The notes below the pieces were generated by a model. It saw nothing but the letters and a program-made list of their open reading frames with translations. It had not been told where the DNA came from and searched no databases. The translations under genes were made by a program, and so were the position numbers. Shown here piece by piece: positions 43,519-52,320 of a DNA stretch of 64,000 nucleotides. The stretch lies in assembly GCF_040833995.1 (NCBI RefSeq), contig NZ_CP162137.1:2466501-2530500 (forward strand), read 5' to 3'. The DNA comes from Leptospira sp. WS58.C1. GTDB taxonomy: Bacteria; Spirochaetota; Leptospiria; Leptospirales; Leptospiraceae. Numbering within the stretch: the first letter of the stretch is position 1; each line of letters starts with the position of its first letter.

Positions 43519-43541
43519 TAATTTAGCACAAGTGTAAATTA
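43519..43541 (-). promoter_or_regulatory. Palindrome upstream of arsR, candidate autoregulatory operator
   Basis: TAATTTA (43519-43525) and TAAATTA (43535-43541) are inverted with a nine-base centre that continues the symmetry (CACAAGTG). It lies 26 bp before the arsR start, where a repressor would block the promoter. The half-sites differ from those in front of acr3. Confidence 0.5.
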
Positions 43542-43546
43542 GATCT

Positions 43547-44119
43547 CTATTCCTTTTTCGCAATGAAACCGTAATGATAAGGAGGAAGATCGATCGGTTT
43601 TTCCGATCCGATTTTAAATCCCGCCTCTATTGCCCACCTATGTATATCCTCTGGCTTAGGACGGATCTCCATCTTTGGTCCTCGAGGAGTATTCGGATCG
43701 TAATTCCAATGTACGATTCCGGCAACTCCTCTCGGTTTTAAGATATGAAACGCCTCTTTTAAAATAGAAACAGGATCTTCATAATGTAACAAATTAAAGA
43801 TCATTACATAATCCGCAGAGTTTTCTTTTAACCCGGTCCCCGAAGAAATAATATCCCTTTCCAAAACCGAAATCCCCTTATGATCCATAAGTTCTGCCTT
43901 TTCTTTTAGGTCCCGTACAAGTTCCGGCTCAATCTCCAAAGCAAGGATACTGCTTTTATTTTTCTCAGCAAGAGGAAGGGTGAAAGTCCCGTATCCGGAA
44001 CCAAATTCGACGATATTCCCTTCCACAAGAAGCAAATCCATTCTTTCTAAAATCAAAGGAACATCGAAAAGGGTGACCCAATAAGCCGCCTCGGGCATCC
44101 CGCTATCTCTAACTTTCAT
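43547..44119 (-). CDS. Class I SAM-dependent methyltransferase
   Basis: A 190-residue Rossmann-fold methyltransferase with the SAM-binding motif IVEFGSGYGTFTLPLA, an acidic loop LALEIEPE and the motif DYVMIFNLLHYEDP. It contains no cysteine at all, so it is not a normal arsenite methyltransferase (ArsM), which needs three or four. The substrate is unknown. It diverges from the ArsR-rhodanese gene across a palindromic operator and lies upstream of arsR, so it is probably co-regulated. Confidence 0.85.
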   Translation of the reverse strand: MKVRDSGMPEAAYWVTLFDVPLILERMDLLLVEGNIVEFGSGYGTFTLPLAEKNKSSILALEIEPELVRDLKEKAELMDHKGISVLERDIISSGTGLKENSADYVMIFNLLHYEDPVSILKEAFHILKPRGVAGIVHWNYDPNTPRGPKMEIRPKPEDIHRWAIEAGFKIGSEKPIDLPPYHYGFIAKKE

Positions 44120-44153
44120 GCCCCTATTCGAATAAATAGCTTGACTTTGTCAA

Positions 44154-44185
44154 TCAAATATTCAAATGTTTATTTGAATATTTGA
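44154..44185. promoter_or_regulatory. Perfect 14-bp palindrome between the methyltransferase and ArsR-rhodanese genes
   Basis: TCAAATATTCAAAT (44154-44167) and ATTTGAATATTTGA (44172-44185) are exact reverse complements separated by GTTT, typical of ArsR/SmtB operators. An extra TATTCGAATA lies at 44125-44134. The right arm ends just before the GAGG ribosome-binding site of the gene at 44192, so binding would control that gene and probably its divergent neighbour. Confidence 0.75.
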
Positions 44186-44191
44186 GGATCT

Positions 44192-44890
44192 ATGAACTCT
44201 ATAAAAACCGGGCGGGAATTTAAGAATTTTATCTATTCTTCCCTAGCAAAATACGGAAAGGCACTTTCCGATCCAAAACGTATCGAACTATTGGACCTAT
44301 TAATCCAAGCGGAAAAAAATGTCGATCTAATGTCTAAAGAGATCGGAATGAGTATCGCTTCGACGTCCCATCACCTTCAGATCTTAAAGGAAGCAAGACT
44401 TGTCCGGGACAGAAAAGAAGGCAGGAACATTTTTTATCAAATAGAAGAAGCAGGTATCCTAATATTCAATACAATCTATTCTGCAGGCAATAAATTCAAT
44501 GCGGAGATCCAAATGGAGATGAAGTCTTTCTTCGATCCGGATCAAGAGACGGAAGGATTAGATTATAAAGACTTTCTAAAGCGAGTATTGTCCAAAGATA
44601 CTGTATTAATCGACGTGAGGCCTGAAAACGAATACAACGCGGGACATTTGCCTGGTTCTATCTCTATTCCTCTTAAAGAACTAAAATCCAGGCTGGATAA
44701 ACTTCCTAAACGTAAAAAGATCTTAGCCTATTGCAGAGGGAAATATTGTGTCCTCTCGGAAGAAGCGGTCAAAATTTTAAGAACAGAAGGATACAATGCG
44801 TATCGTATCCCGGAAGGTCCTTTGGAATTTGCGAATAAGGGGATTCGGTTAAAGAAAGGCGGCTTCACTTCCCCGTCGGAACGATCGTGA
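44192..44890 (+). CDS. ArsR-family regulator fused to a rhodanese domain
   Basis: A 232-residue protein: winged helix-turn-helix domain (about 15-95, ALSDPKRIELLDLL and SIASTSHHLQILKEARLVRD) and a C-terminal rhodanese domain (about 125-225, LIDVRPENEYNAGHLPGSIS). The only two cysteines are Cys181 and Cys186 in the rhodanese loop AYCRGKYCVLS; none is in the DNA-binding domain. It therefore probably senses a persulfide or redox signal, or a metal, through the rhodanese loop. This fusion is a known type. A palindromic operator overlaps its control region; its 3' end overlaps the convergent membrane-protein gene by 26 bases. Confidence 0.93.
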   Translation: MNSIKTGREFKNFIYSSLAKYGKALSDPKRIELLDLLIQAEKNVDLMSKEIGMSIASTSHHLQILKEARLVRDRKEGRNIFYQIEEAGILIFNTIYSAGNKFNAEIQMEMKSFFDPDQETEGLDYKDFLKRVLSKDTVLIDVRPENEYNAGHLPGSISIPLKELKSRLDKLPKRKKILAYCRGKYCVLSEEAVKILRTEGYNAYRIPEGPLEFANKGIRLKKGGFTSPSERS

Positions 44891-45329
44891 TCCACTCGAT
44901 AAACTTGGTCTTAAAGAACTCATCGATCTGCCCCGTGAACTGGTGATACGCCAAAAAGAAAATCCAATATGCCAAGGTCGCTGCCACCAAAGTCCTTGCT
45001 GTCATATTCGCTAAAACGGGAGAGGCCGTATAATACATGCGGACCACTGCGATCGGCCAGAGGAATAATAGGAAAAAGTAAATCGCCCTTGGAATACCGT
45101 AAAGCCAGCTCAAGATCTCGGAAGGATAAGATTTGGACAATCTTTCATACGCTTCTTTTAACTCGGGAAAAAATTGAAAGAAGTAGAACACAAATACGAA
45201 AAAGGTAGCGATCTTCCAAATGATCTCTATATCGTTTCGGATCAGCACCAATGTCAAACCCACAAACCAAATTAAAAAAATGGGAAATACGATCTGCTGT
45301 AATAAGGAACCTGACTGGGCGAGAAACAT
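44865..45329 (-). CDS. Unrecognised integral membrane protein
   Basis: A 154-residue protein with four hydrophobic segments (about 10-28, 36-52, 80-98 and 110-130). I do not recognise a family. The ATG at 45329 shares a base with the pdxA stop (TGATG), so it is translationally coupled to pdxA; the frame would allow a TTG one codon earlier. It is conserved-looking in composition and sits at the end of the bactofilin-pdxA row, overlapping tail to tail with the ArsR-rhodanese gene. Confidence 0.75.
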   Translation of the reverse strand: MFLAQSGSLLQQIVFPIFLIWFVGLTLVLIRNDIEIIWKIATFFVFVFYFFQFFPELKEAYERLSKSYPSEILSWLYGIPRAIYFFLLFLWPIAVVRMYYTASPVLANMTARTLVAATLAYWIFFLAYHQFTGQIDEFFKTKFIEWITIVPTGK

Positions 45330-46303
45330 CAATAAGATCTCCTAAGATCATTTTCGGCAGAAACCGGCTTAGACACCCACTCTAAACATTGCAGAAAACT
45401 CTCAGGATCCGCTTTTCCGAGACCCGCGATATCGAAAGCGGTTCCGTGATCCGGAGAAACCCGGATAAAATCCAGTCCCAAAGTCAAATTCACTCCGAAT
45501 TTTCCCTCCCACATCTTAAAAGGGATGAGCCCCTGGTCATGGTAACAAGCCAAAAACAAAGAATACTTTGCCCGGGAAGTTTCGCTGAACGCACCGTCTG
45601 CGGAGATAGGGTCCGTGACGTCTAATCCTGCCCTTCTCATCTTAGAAATGATCGGCATCAGGATCTTCTTCTCCTCGTCTCCCACCTTACCACCTTCTCC
45701 TGCATGAGGATTCAAACCTAAGAATGCAATTTTTCCTTGCGAGATAGGAGCGGATCGTACGGCAGAAATGAAACTGGTTAAATGGATTTTTTTCAAGTAG
45801 AAAGGAACTTTCTTCAAAGGTACATGAGTGGTTAAAGGAAGAACATTCAGTTCTCTACCTGCCATTAGCATGTAGGTTTTTTTCCGATAGATCTCAGCCA
45901 GATATTCCGTATGGCCTGTGAATTTTTTTATTCCGGCTTTGATCACCCATTCTTTACTCAAAGGAAGAGTGATCAAGTTACCGCCGATTTTCTTTTGGAT
46001 TCGGACTGCTTCTTCTAAACTTGAAAAAGCGGCCTTACCTGAAGTCGCACTCGGTTTACCGATTGCCAAAGATTTTTGTTCGGAAGAAGAAAGTGAACTC
46101 GTTCTCCAAAGATACAATCCAGGAGAAGTAAGGGAAAATGGATCTTTGATTTCCTGCCAATCAGAATAGGAAAGAGAAGAATTAGAACGAATAAGTAGGA
46201 TCTGTCTTTGTCGGGAGAGAGTGTTTAACTTCTCCCTAGACTTTTGAAGAATTTCCGGCCCGATCCCACAAGGGTCTCCCTCTGTGATAAGGATGGGAAC
46301 CAA
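45329..46303 (-). CDS. pdxA: 4-hydroxythreonine-4-phosphate dehydrogenase
   Basis: NAD(P)-dependent enzyme of the DXP-dependent pyridoxal phosphate pathway. The 324-residue protein starts ITEGDPCGIGPEI and shows metal-binding histidines in KFTGHTEYLA and FLACYHDQGLIPFK, and the late VSPDHGTAFDIAG. The start is a TTG; no ATG precedes the conserved ITEGDP. It follows a bactofilin gene by 17 bases. Its substrate precursor pathway shares DXP with the dxs product at the window's left edge. Confidence 0.96.
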   Translation of the reverse strand: MVPILITEGDPCGIGPEILQKSREKLNTLSRQRQILLIRSNSSLSYSDWQEIKDPFSLTSPGLYLWRTSSLSSSEQKSLAIGKPSATSGKAAFSSLEEAVRIQKKIGGNLITLPLSKEWVIKAGIKKFTGHTEYLAEIYRKKTYMLMAGRELNVLPLTTHVPLKKVPFYLKKIHLTSFISAVRSAPISQGKIAFLGLNPHAGEGGKVGDEEKKILMPIISKMRRAGLDVTDPISADGAFSETSRAKYSLFLACYHDQGLIPFKMWEGKFGVNLTLGLDFIRVSPDHGTAFDIAGLGKADPESFLQCLEWVSKPVSAENDLRRSY

Positions 46304-46320
46304 AGCCGAAAACCGGAGAT

Positions 46321-46764
46321 CTAAGCTTCCTTAGCTGCTGTTTGTTTACCGAAAAGTCTTTCTAAGGTTAAGGAATCCTTAGCATATTCCAATTCGATAT
46401 GGTCTTTGTTGGAATGTTTTAGGTCGCTGGAAATGATACAACGTCCTTCCAACACCACTCCATTCTGAATGATCAATTCCGGAGTGCGGATATCTCCCAA
46501 AATTCTGGAAGTAGGAAGAAGCATCACTCTGTTACGAGCGGTGATATTTCCGATTACGATACCTTCTATAATAACGCTGGCAGCAGTGATGTTTGTGCGA
46601 ACTTTACCGGAAGCTCCGATATACAATTGTTCCGCTTGGAGAGATTTTCCTTCGAACTTTCCATCAATCTTTAAGGATCCGTTGATAAAGAATTTTCCGT
46701 TAAAGTAGGAATTTTCGCCGATTGTGGAGTTTGTAACTTCGGAGGAGTTCTTAACAAGTGCCAT
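46321..46764 (-). CDS. Bactofilin (second copy in the window)
   Basis: A 147-residue bactofilin with the beta-helix core: FNGKFFINGSLKIDGKFEGK, GASGKVRTNITAASVIIEG, ITARNRVMLLPTSRILGDI and VLEGRCIISS. Its C-terminal tail of about 35 residues is longer and more charged than that of the copy at 14743-15126, so the two are not recent duplicates. It heads a short operon with pdxA and a membrane protein. Confidence 0.9.
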   Translation of the reverse strand: MALVKNSSEVTNSTIGENSYFNGKFFINGSLKIDGKFEGKSLQAEQLYIGASGKVRTNITAASVIIEGIVIGNITARNRVMLLPTSRILGDIRTPELIIQNGVVLEGRCIISSDLKHSNKDHIELEYAKDSLTLERLFGKQTAAKEA

Positions 46765-46930
46765 GAATTCTGAATCCTATAGACTCGGATCGAATAGATC
46801 CGGTGTAAACACAAGCTAAACGGCCCCCTGGGCATAGGAAAAGGAATTTTTTAGTTTCGATACGGTTTTTACTCCGGTCTCGGACTGTAGCAGTTTATAG
46901 GAACTCATGCCCCGGAATTTCCGGAAAATC

Positions 46931-47395
46931 CTAAGAAAAATGCCGGCTCAATCGGATCATATCCTTGCACTGGATCCCATTTTCCCAGATTGGATCCGGA
47001 TAATTCCTGAGAAAAAATCCAAAATCGATCCCAGAAATGGAGAAGCCGGATTTTTGGTAGAGGCCCAATTGAGCAATGCTCGAATTGCCCGTTCCAATTT
47101 CCAAAGTTAGAAATCCTTGGGACCTTGCGGTTTCCGAGGCATGAGCGAGTAATTTTTTTCCGAATCCTTGGCCTTGGAATTTTTCCGAGACCGCAATATT
47201 CACGATTTCCACAGTATGTGGTCGGGTGGGAAGAAGAAGGTAGACTCCGATCAACTCTCCCTTCTCCGACTCCATCAAAAACACGGAAGATCTATCCAAA
47301 TAAGAAAGAATGATCTCCTGATCAGGATCTGCAAGAAGTAAGAGATCCATAGGAGGGGTTTCGTCGGAAGAAAGTTTTCTGATCGTATGATTCAT
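46931..47395 (-). CDS. GNAT-family N-acetyltransferase
   Basis: A 154-residue single-domain acetyltransferase. The acetyl-CoA loop is FQGQGFGKKLLAHA (motif A), preceded by the strand VEIVNIAVSEK and followed by motif B in LGLYQKSGFSISGIDFGFF. The substrate cannot be told. It stands alone on this strand with gaps of more than 100 bp on both sides. Confidence 0.9.
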   Translation of the reverse strand: MNHTIRKLSSDETPPMDLLLLADPDQEIILSYLDRSSVFLMESEKGELIGVYLLLPTRPHTVEIVNIAVSEKFQGQGFGKKLLAHASETARSQGFLTLEIGTGNSSIAQLGLYQKSGFSISGIDFGFFLRNYPDPIWENGIQCKDMIRLSRHFS

Positions 47396-47513
47396 CTATA
47401 CCAAGAGGCTCGGAGATATTTACACAAAGCCGCAAAGTTGTAAACATCTCCCAATAAAAAGTTCAAAATCTTTTTTACTTTACTCCTTCGCCTGATACAA
47501 ACGAATTTTGGAT

Positions 47514-48284
47514 CTAGTGTTTGATATTCGGAACGTTGATTCGATCTAAAACTTCCGCAGTGAATTCCCTAAATTCTTCCAAAGCCTCCGGAATAGATTT
47601 GCCTTCCAACTCGGTAGCCTTCTCAAAACGAGAATTAAAAGTGATCCGATCTTCTATATTCATGATCACTCCCCCGCCCGCTTTGAACTCGCCCAAAACC
47701 TTGGAGAGGAATTCATTAAACTTTTGGAACATTTCGAAAGCTTCCGCGATAAAAATACGGGTCTGTTTGTTTTTCATCCGGCTTAACTGTTCTCTGAAAT
47801 CCTGTTTTTCGGCGGCTTGGTATTCTTCGATCGTCTCGGTTAGAACCTTAATGTTCCGGCGGATATTTTCCATATGTTTGACCACTCCGTCCTTCTCGTT
47901 CCCGTGAGAGAAATCGAAACGAATATGAGTTTCATTTAATATAGGAAGATACTCCCGATCTAAAACGTTGATCCAGGTTCCGATTTGATTCACTTCCGTA
48001 TCGTTAGAATTCGGAGAAATTTTCATGATCGGATACTTGGCCAAGATGCGGCCAGCGGCGTCCGGATTTTCACGGAACATACGGATCTGCTCTGCGGCAG
48101 TTTCGAGATTATCCGGAATTCCCTCGGGGGAAATCTCCCTCATCCGATTTCGATATTTTTCCAGATCCCGGGATACCCGATACTTTTGTTCGTCGTTTTT
48201 GGACAATCTTTGGATTTTCTCCAATTGCTGGATCATCTTTTGATGACGTTGGAGTTCGAGGATCTGTTCTTGGGTGATGGCCAT
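47514..48284 (-). CDS. Unrecognised helical protein
   Basis: A 256-residue, highly charged, mostly helical cytoplasmic protein without signal peptide or membrane segment. It has coiled-coil-like stretches at residues about 5-50 and 135-200. No enzymatic motif or family is recognised. It stands alone, with the start ATG preceded by AAGACCCC (poor ribosome-binding site). Confidence 0.75.
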   Translation of the reverse strand: MAITQEQILELQRHQKMIQQLEKIQRLSKNDEQKYRVSRDLEKYRNRMREISPEGIPDNLETAAEQIRMFRENPDAAGRILAKYPIMKISPNSNDTEVNQIGTWINVLDREYLPILNETHIRFDFSHGNEKDGVVKHMENIRRNIKVLTETIEEYQAAEKQDFREQLSRMKNKQTRIFIAEAFEMFQKFNEFLSKVLGEFKAGGGVIMNIEDRITFNSRFEKATELEGKSIPEALEEFREFTAEVLDRINVPNIKH

Positions 48285-48413
48285 GGGGTCTTAGGGCAAA
48301 TTGTAAAAGAAGTACAGTTCTAAGGCAAGGAAATTCTCCAGCCAATTTACACTCAAATTAGAGGAAGTTTCGCACAGAGAACATGGAGTTTAGAGAGAGA
48401 ATTTTTTAGATTT

Positions 48414-48429
48414 TGTAGGAATTCCTACA
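48414..48429. repeat. 16-bp palindrome of a short dispersed repeat
   Basis: TGTAGGAATTCCTACA is a perfect palindrome. A related GGAATTCCTACAT recurs at 48552-48564, and GTAGGAACTCC occurs at 59121-59131. Such GTAGGAA-type palindromes look like the short intergenic repeats of Leptospira. The two copies here bracket about 120 bp containing a C-run (CCCCCC) and a G-run (GGTGGGGG) that could pair. Confidence 0.5.
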
Positions 48430-48572
48430 TGGATTTGAAAAGGAAGATTTTATTGACAGAGGAAGAATTTTGTGATAAGGAAAATGCGCGCTCCCACAAG
48501 CCACTCCCCCCATTCCCAATGCAGGGTGGGGGCTGTCTTGAAACCCAGGTTGGAATTCCTACATCAGAATCC

Positions 48573-49853
48573 TTAACTCTTACTTTTATACCTGTCCAAA
48601 ACCAATCTTAAAAAATCGGACTGCGGGAATTTATACACCAAGGACTCCATAAGCTGAACACCTTCTTCCACTGGACCCGTCTCTAACAGAGAGATCGCTT
48701 TTAGATATACCATCTCGGGAGAGTATTGGAATCTTCCTGTCAGGACCAATCTCTCTCGGAATGCCTCGAATTTTTTATCCTTAAATTCTTGGACTGCAAT
48801 CGCTCTTTGGGTTAGATAGGAACCGGGAGTTTGAGCGCGGACTCCGATCATTTCGGAATCCAATTCTCCTGCCAAGGTAGAATTCCAAAGCACCAAAAGT
48901 TCGAACGGTCTGAGAGTGTAGGACATCCCTTGTTCTTTTAAGATCTTATAACGTTCGAATAAGGAGTCGTCGCTTCCTTCTTGGATGGAATCACGTAGAG
49001 TTTCTTTTAGTTCTTCTCTTCCGTTTTTCTTTTTTTCCTCTGCGACCCATTCGAATACGAAGTCTCTCGGTTTACATTTTTTGACTAAGAAGAATCTATC
49101 CAGGATCGAATGCCGGAGCGAATATTGGTCCAAGAAAAAATCCGCTTCCGTTCTGGAAAATTCTTCGATCCTTCTCGCAATGCTCGCATCTAAAACTTTT
49201 ATATTTCGGATGCCTTCTCTTTTATCCTTAAAATAGAAGTAAGCAAGTCCTGCCAGATCAGGCTCTTGGGAAGAAATTACCAGATCGAATAATTCATTCT
49301 GCTCTTCTTGGTTTAATCCTTGTCGTTTATGGTTATAGCTGATCCTTTCTTTTCTTTCTAGACCTTCTTTCAGAAAACTTTCGGACTCGGGGATTGCGCC
49401 TAAGAAGTATAATAATCTTCTTCCTTCTTTTGCTTCTTTCAGCTCTTCTCCGAAAGAATCCACCAATTCCTGGTAATCTCGAATTCTGTCCTCGCAAAGT
49501 AAGAACGCGGAACATAAGAAAAATAACTCGGGGTCCCAAACCAGATTCCCTTTTAGCTCATCCAATAATTCTTGGAAGAACAAGCGGAGAAGTTTTTCTT
49601 CTCTTTCGGTGATCCCGTCTTCTCTAATCCAGTCCAGACGGGGAGAATGGAATACGAATCTTCCGAATAAGTCCGCCCTGAAACAATGTGAGGGCCTCAA
49701 ATGTGTTAAGATACTTCCGCTATAATGGTCTAATATTTTTGTTTTGAGTCGCAGGACTTCCGTATCCGGTTTTCGATCCAGTTTTTTACTTTCGAAGTCC
49801 GGATGTTTTAAAGTTATTTCAGGCCATTCCGTATTTGATACCGATATATGCAT
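48573..49853 (-). CDS. Unrecognised protein with TPR-like C-terminus
   Basis: A 426-residue soluble protein, rich in charged residues, with no signal peptide. The last 60 residues (MVYLKAISLLETGPVEEGVQ, then MESLVYKFPQSDFLRLVLD) look like tetratricopeptide helices; the rest is helical and not recognised. It diverges from the transglycosylase gene (57 bp between starts). No motif points to an enzyme. Confidence 0.75.
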   Translation of the reverse strand: MHISVSNTEWPEITLKHPDFESKKLDRKPDTEVLRLKTKILDHYSGSILTHLRPSHCFRADLFGRFVFHSPRLDWIREDGITEREEKLLRLFFQELLDELKGNLVWDPELFFLCSAFLLCEDRIRDYQELVDSFGEELKEAKEGRRLLYFLGAIPESESFLKEGLERKERISYNHKRQGLNQEEQNELFDLVISSQEPDLAGLAYFYFKDKREGIRNIKVLDASIARRIEEFSRTEADFFLDQYSLRHSILDRFFLVKKCKPRDFVFEWVAEEKKKNGREELKETLRDSIQEGSDDSLFERYKILKEQGMSYTLRPFELLVLWNSTLAGELDSEMIGVRAQTPGSYLTQRAIAVQEFKDKKFEAFRERLVLTGRFQYSPEMVYLKAISLLETGPVEEGVQLMESLVYKFPQSDFLRLVLDRYKSKS

Positions 49854-49910
49854 AAAGACTCCTTTTTGGAGTTGAACCCTTTTTAAGGCGGATTAAGTGA
49901 GAAGAATCGC

Positions 49911-52166
49911 ATGAAAAAAACGATTCTGGGGTTACTCCCGTTTCTAGTTGTCGGCAGTCTTTTTGCGGACGACGACCTAAAATACTTGGTCAAATCCTAT
50001 AGTTTAGAAAAAATACGCAGGATTTTCCGGGAAAGGTCCCCTTCCAAAGAGTCCGAGGTCTATGCTCTCGTACGTTTTCATGAAAACCATCCGGACGGAG
50101 ACCATGGAAATAAATTTAGATATCTGGTTTCCCTTTTAAAGGGCAGACTTGTAGTAGGCGTCACCAAGGACGAACTTCAGGGTATCATCAAGAACCCTCT
50201 CCCCCCTTTGAATGCAATCACCAAAATGAGTTTTTGGAAATTGTATGAGGAAATGGTTAAAAGAAAAAGTGTATCTTCTTCCGAACTTATCTCATATTTA
50301 AAAAAACTTCCTCCGGACTATGATCCGGTGTATAAAAATGTGATCGGGGAAATACTAAGGATTCATTACGAAAACGGAGAATTCAAAGAGGCAAAAGATT
50401 ACGCCGAAAGTTTTTCGGAGAAGGATAAAAAAGAATATTTCGGAGCCATGGCTTACTATAGATACGCCAAGGCATTGTACAAATTCGGTGAAACACAAAA
50501 AGGAGAAAATCTTTTATACGCTCTCGCAGAAGATGGAAATGTTCCTTCTTACGTTAAAAAAGATATTTATACGGATCTAAGGACTTGGAAAGGAGAATCT
50601 TTTTATAAACAGATCCCTTTGGAAAAAGGAGTATTATTTCTGCCATTCTTAAATAGTAGCGATAAAAAATCCTTCATTTCATCCCACCAATATTTTAGTT
50701 CTACCACATTTGAAAGGCCGGAAAGCTGGAAAGCAGCCGCAAGAGGGTTAGTCCAATATTATCCGGAAAGACTTTCTTCCATTTTTTCCAGGCATAGAAG
50801 TTTTGCGGAATATTTTCCCGAATTTACCGCGGCGATGTCCGTGGAACTTTCCAACCAAAATCTTGCAAAATCAGGTTTGGATTTATTAGAAAAAACGAAT
50901 CTTTCTTCTTCCGAATCCGTTGAATATGCGTATGCACGAGCTTATAAACGTTTGGGAGAAAGGGATAAATATTTTAACGGACTACTTTCTTCTCTGGAAA
51001 AAAATCCTTATAATTTGATCCGACAAGACGAGCTGATCGATCTTTTGATCGGGGATCATTCCCATTTTCTGGAAGAATCGTATTGGAAAGAGGCTCTAAA
51101 GCGGATCCCGAATCTTCCCGTCAAAGGTAGATTAGTCTATTGGTATTTGAGAAGTTTAAAATCCAAGGGTAAACAGGAAGAACTTCTCTCTTGGTTACGA
51201 TCTTATTATAAATTCATTCCGGGTTCTTATTACACCAGAGTGATCCGGGAAGAATTTGCGACGGAGATCTCTTCCATACAGAAACCGGATAGTCCTCTTA
51301 GAAGTAAGGATTCATTATTCGAATATCTTTCCTTAACCTCGGGAGATCCCAAATATTCGGACAAGATCCTGGGAAGAGATCTGGAATTCGCTTATTTTCC
51401 CGACTCCTTCTCCTTGGATATTCGGATCGATTCCGCTCATAGCAAGGTGAGAGGAAACCATCTATTACAAAATGCTAAAGAATATTTAGAGATCGGAGAA
51501 ATGGCTTACGCAAGTTCTCTCGTGGATAAATACGTTTTACAAACCGGATCATCCGAAGAGGAAAAAGACGAAATTTTGGCCGCCCTGGGAGAGGTGACCG
51601 GTAACCAATATCTGACAGTCTTCCATACAAGAAATCTAATGAAAAGAAGAAGGATCCCTGATGATGTGATCCTTCTTCCTTCTAAACTCGCTTCCAGGAT
51701 CTATCCGAGACCCCATAGGGATATTGTTTCTCATTATTCCCAATCGTTCGGGATCGAAGAAGATATCGTGTATGCGGTCATGAGACAGGAGTCCTTTTTT
51801 AAGGAGAATGCAGTCTCTTCTTCCAATGCGAGAGGACTCATGCAGATTATGGGACCTACCGGAAAAGGGTTAGCCCAAGGTTTGGGACTTGGTCCTTATT
51901 CTCTTTTTGATCCGGAAATTTCTATCCAAATGGGTGCAAAATTCCTAAAATACCTTCTCTCCTCCAATGAAAACGATTTGAAATGGGCTTCTATTGCTTA
52001 TAATGGAGGTCCCGGAAATCTCAGAAAATGGAAACGAAATCATTATCACGGAGATTTTAATCATTTTTTAGAGGAACTTCCTCTCAAAGAACCCCGTGAT
52101 TATTGCAGGATCGTAACGTCGAACTACTATAATTACCAAAGTTTAAGGCAGTACAAAAACCGCTGA
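49911..52166 (+). CDS. Soluble-type lytic murein transglycosylase
   Basis: Cuts the glycan chains of peptidoglycan in the periplasm. The 751-residue protein has a signal peptide (residues 1-19, ILGLLPFLVVGSLFA), a long helical superhelix-like region and a C-terminal SLT domain (about 605-745). The catalytic Glu is in YAVMRQESFFKENAVS, followed by SNARGLMQIM and the AYNGGPGNLRKW substrate motif. The architecture resembles Slt70. It is probably transcribed from the gap shared with the divergent gene at 48573. Confidence 0.93.
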   Translation: MKKTILGLLPFLVVGSLFADDDLKYLVKSYSLEKIRRIFRERSPSKESEVYALVRFHENHPDGDHGNKFRYLVSLLKGRLVVGVTKDELQGIIKNPLPPLNAITKMSFWKLYEEMVKRKSVSSSELISYLKKLPPDYDPVYKNVIGEILRIHYENGEFKEAKDYAESFSEKDKKEYFGAMAYYRYAKALYKFGETQKGENLLYALAEDGNVPSYVKKDIYTDLRTWKGESFYKQIPLEKGVLFLPFLNSSDKKSFISSHQYFSSTTFERPESWKAAARGLVQYYPERLSSIFSRHRSFAEYFPEFTAAMSVELSNQNLAKSGLDLLEKTNLSSSESVEYAYARAYKRLGERDKYFNGLLSSLEKNPYNLIRQDELIDLLIGDHSHFLEESYWKEALKRIPNLPVKGRLVYWYLRSLKSKGKQEELLSWLRSYYKFIPGSYYTRVIREEFATEISSIQKPDSPLRSKDSLFEYLSLTSGDPKYSDKILGRDLEFAYFPDSFSLDIRIDSAHSKVRGNHLLQNAKEYLEIGEMAYASSLVDKYVLQTGSSEEEKDEILAALGEVTGNQYLTVFHTRNLMKRRRIPDDVILLPSKLASRIYPRPHRDIVSHYSQSFGIEEDIVYAVMRQESFFKENAVSSSNARGLMQIMGPTGKGLAQGLGLGPYSLFDPEISIQMGAKFLKYLLSSNENDLKWASIAYNGGPGNLRKWKRNHYHGDFNHFLEELPLKEPRDYCRIVTSNYYNYQSLRQYKNR

Positions 52167-52320
52167 GCGGACAAAACGGATTCTTTTTTTTGGATTGTCT
52201 AGAATTTCCGATTCATAGGATAGTTCTAAGGACCGGGCCGAGTCTTTCATTTCGTCTCAATGTCCCAAGGTCTACCTTATGCCGGTTCGTCCGATATCAT
52301 TCATCTAACAGGAGTAAAAA

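Noticed and set aside
43547..44119. Methyltransferase considered as arsenite methyltransferase ArsM
   Set aside because: The protein has no cysteine, while ArsM enzymes need several for arsenite binding.
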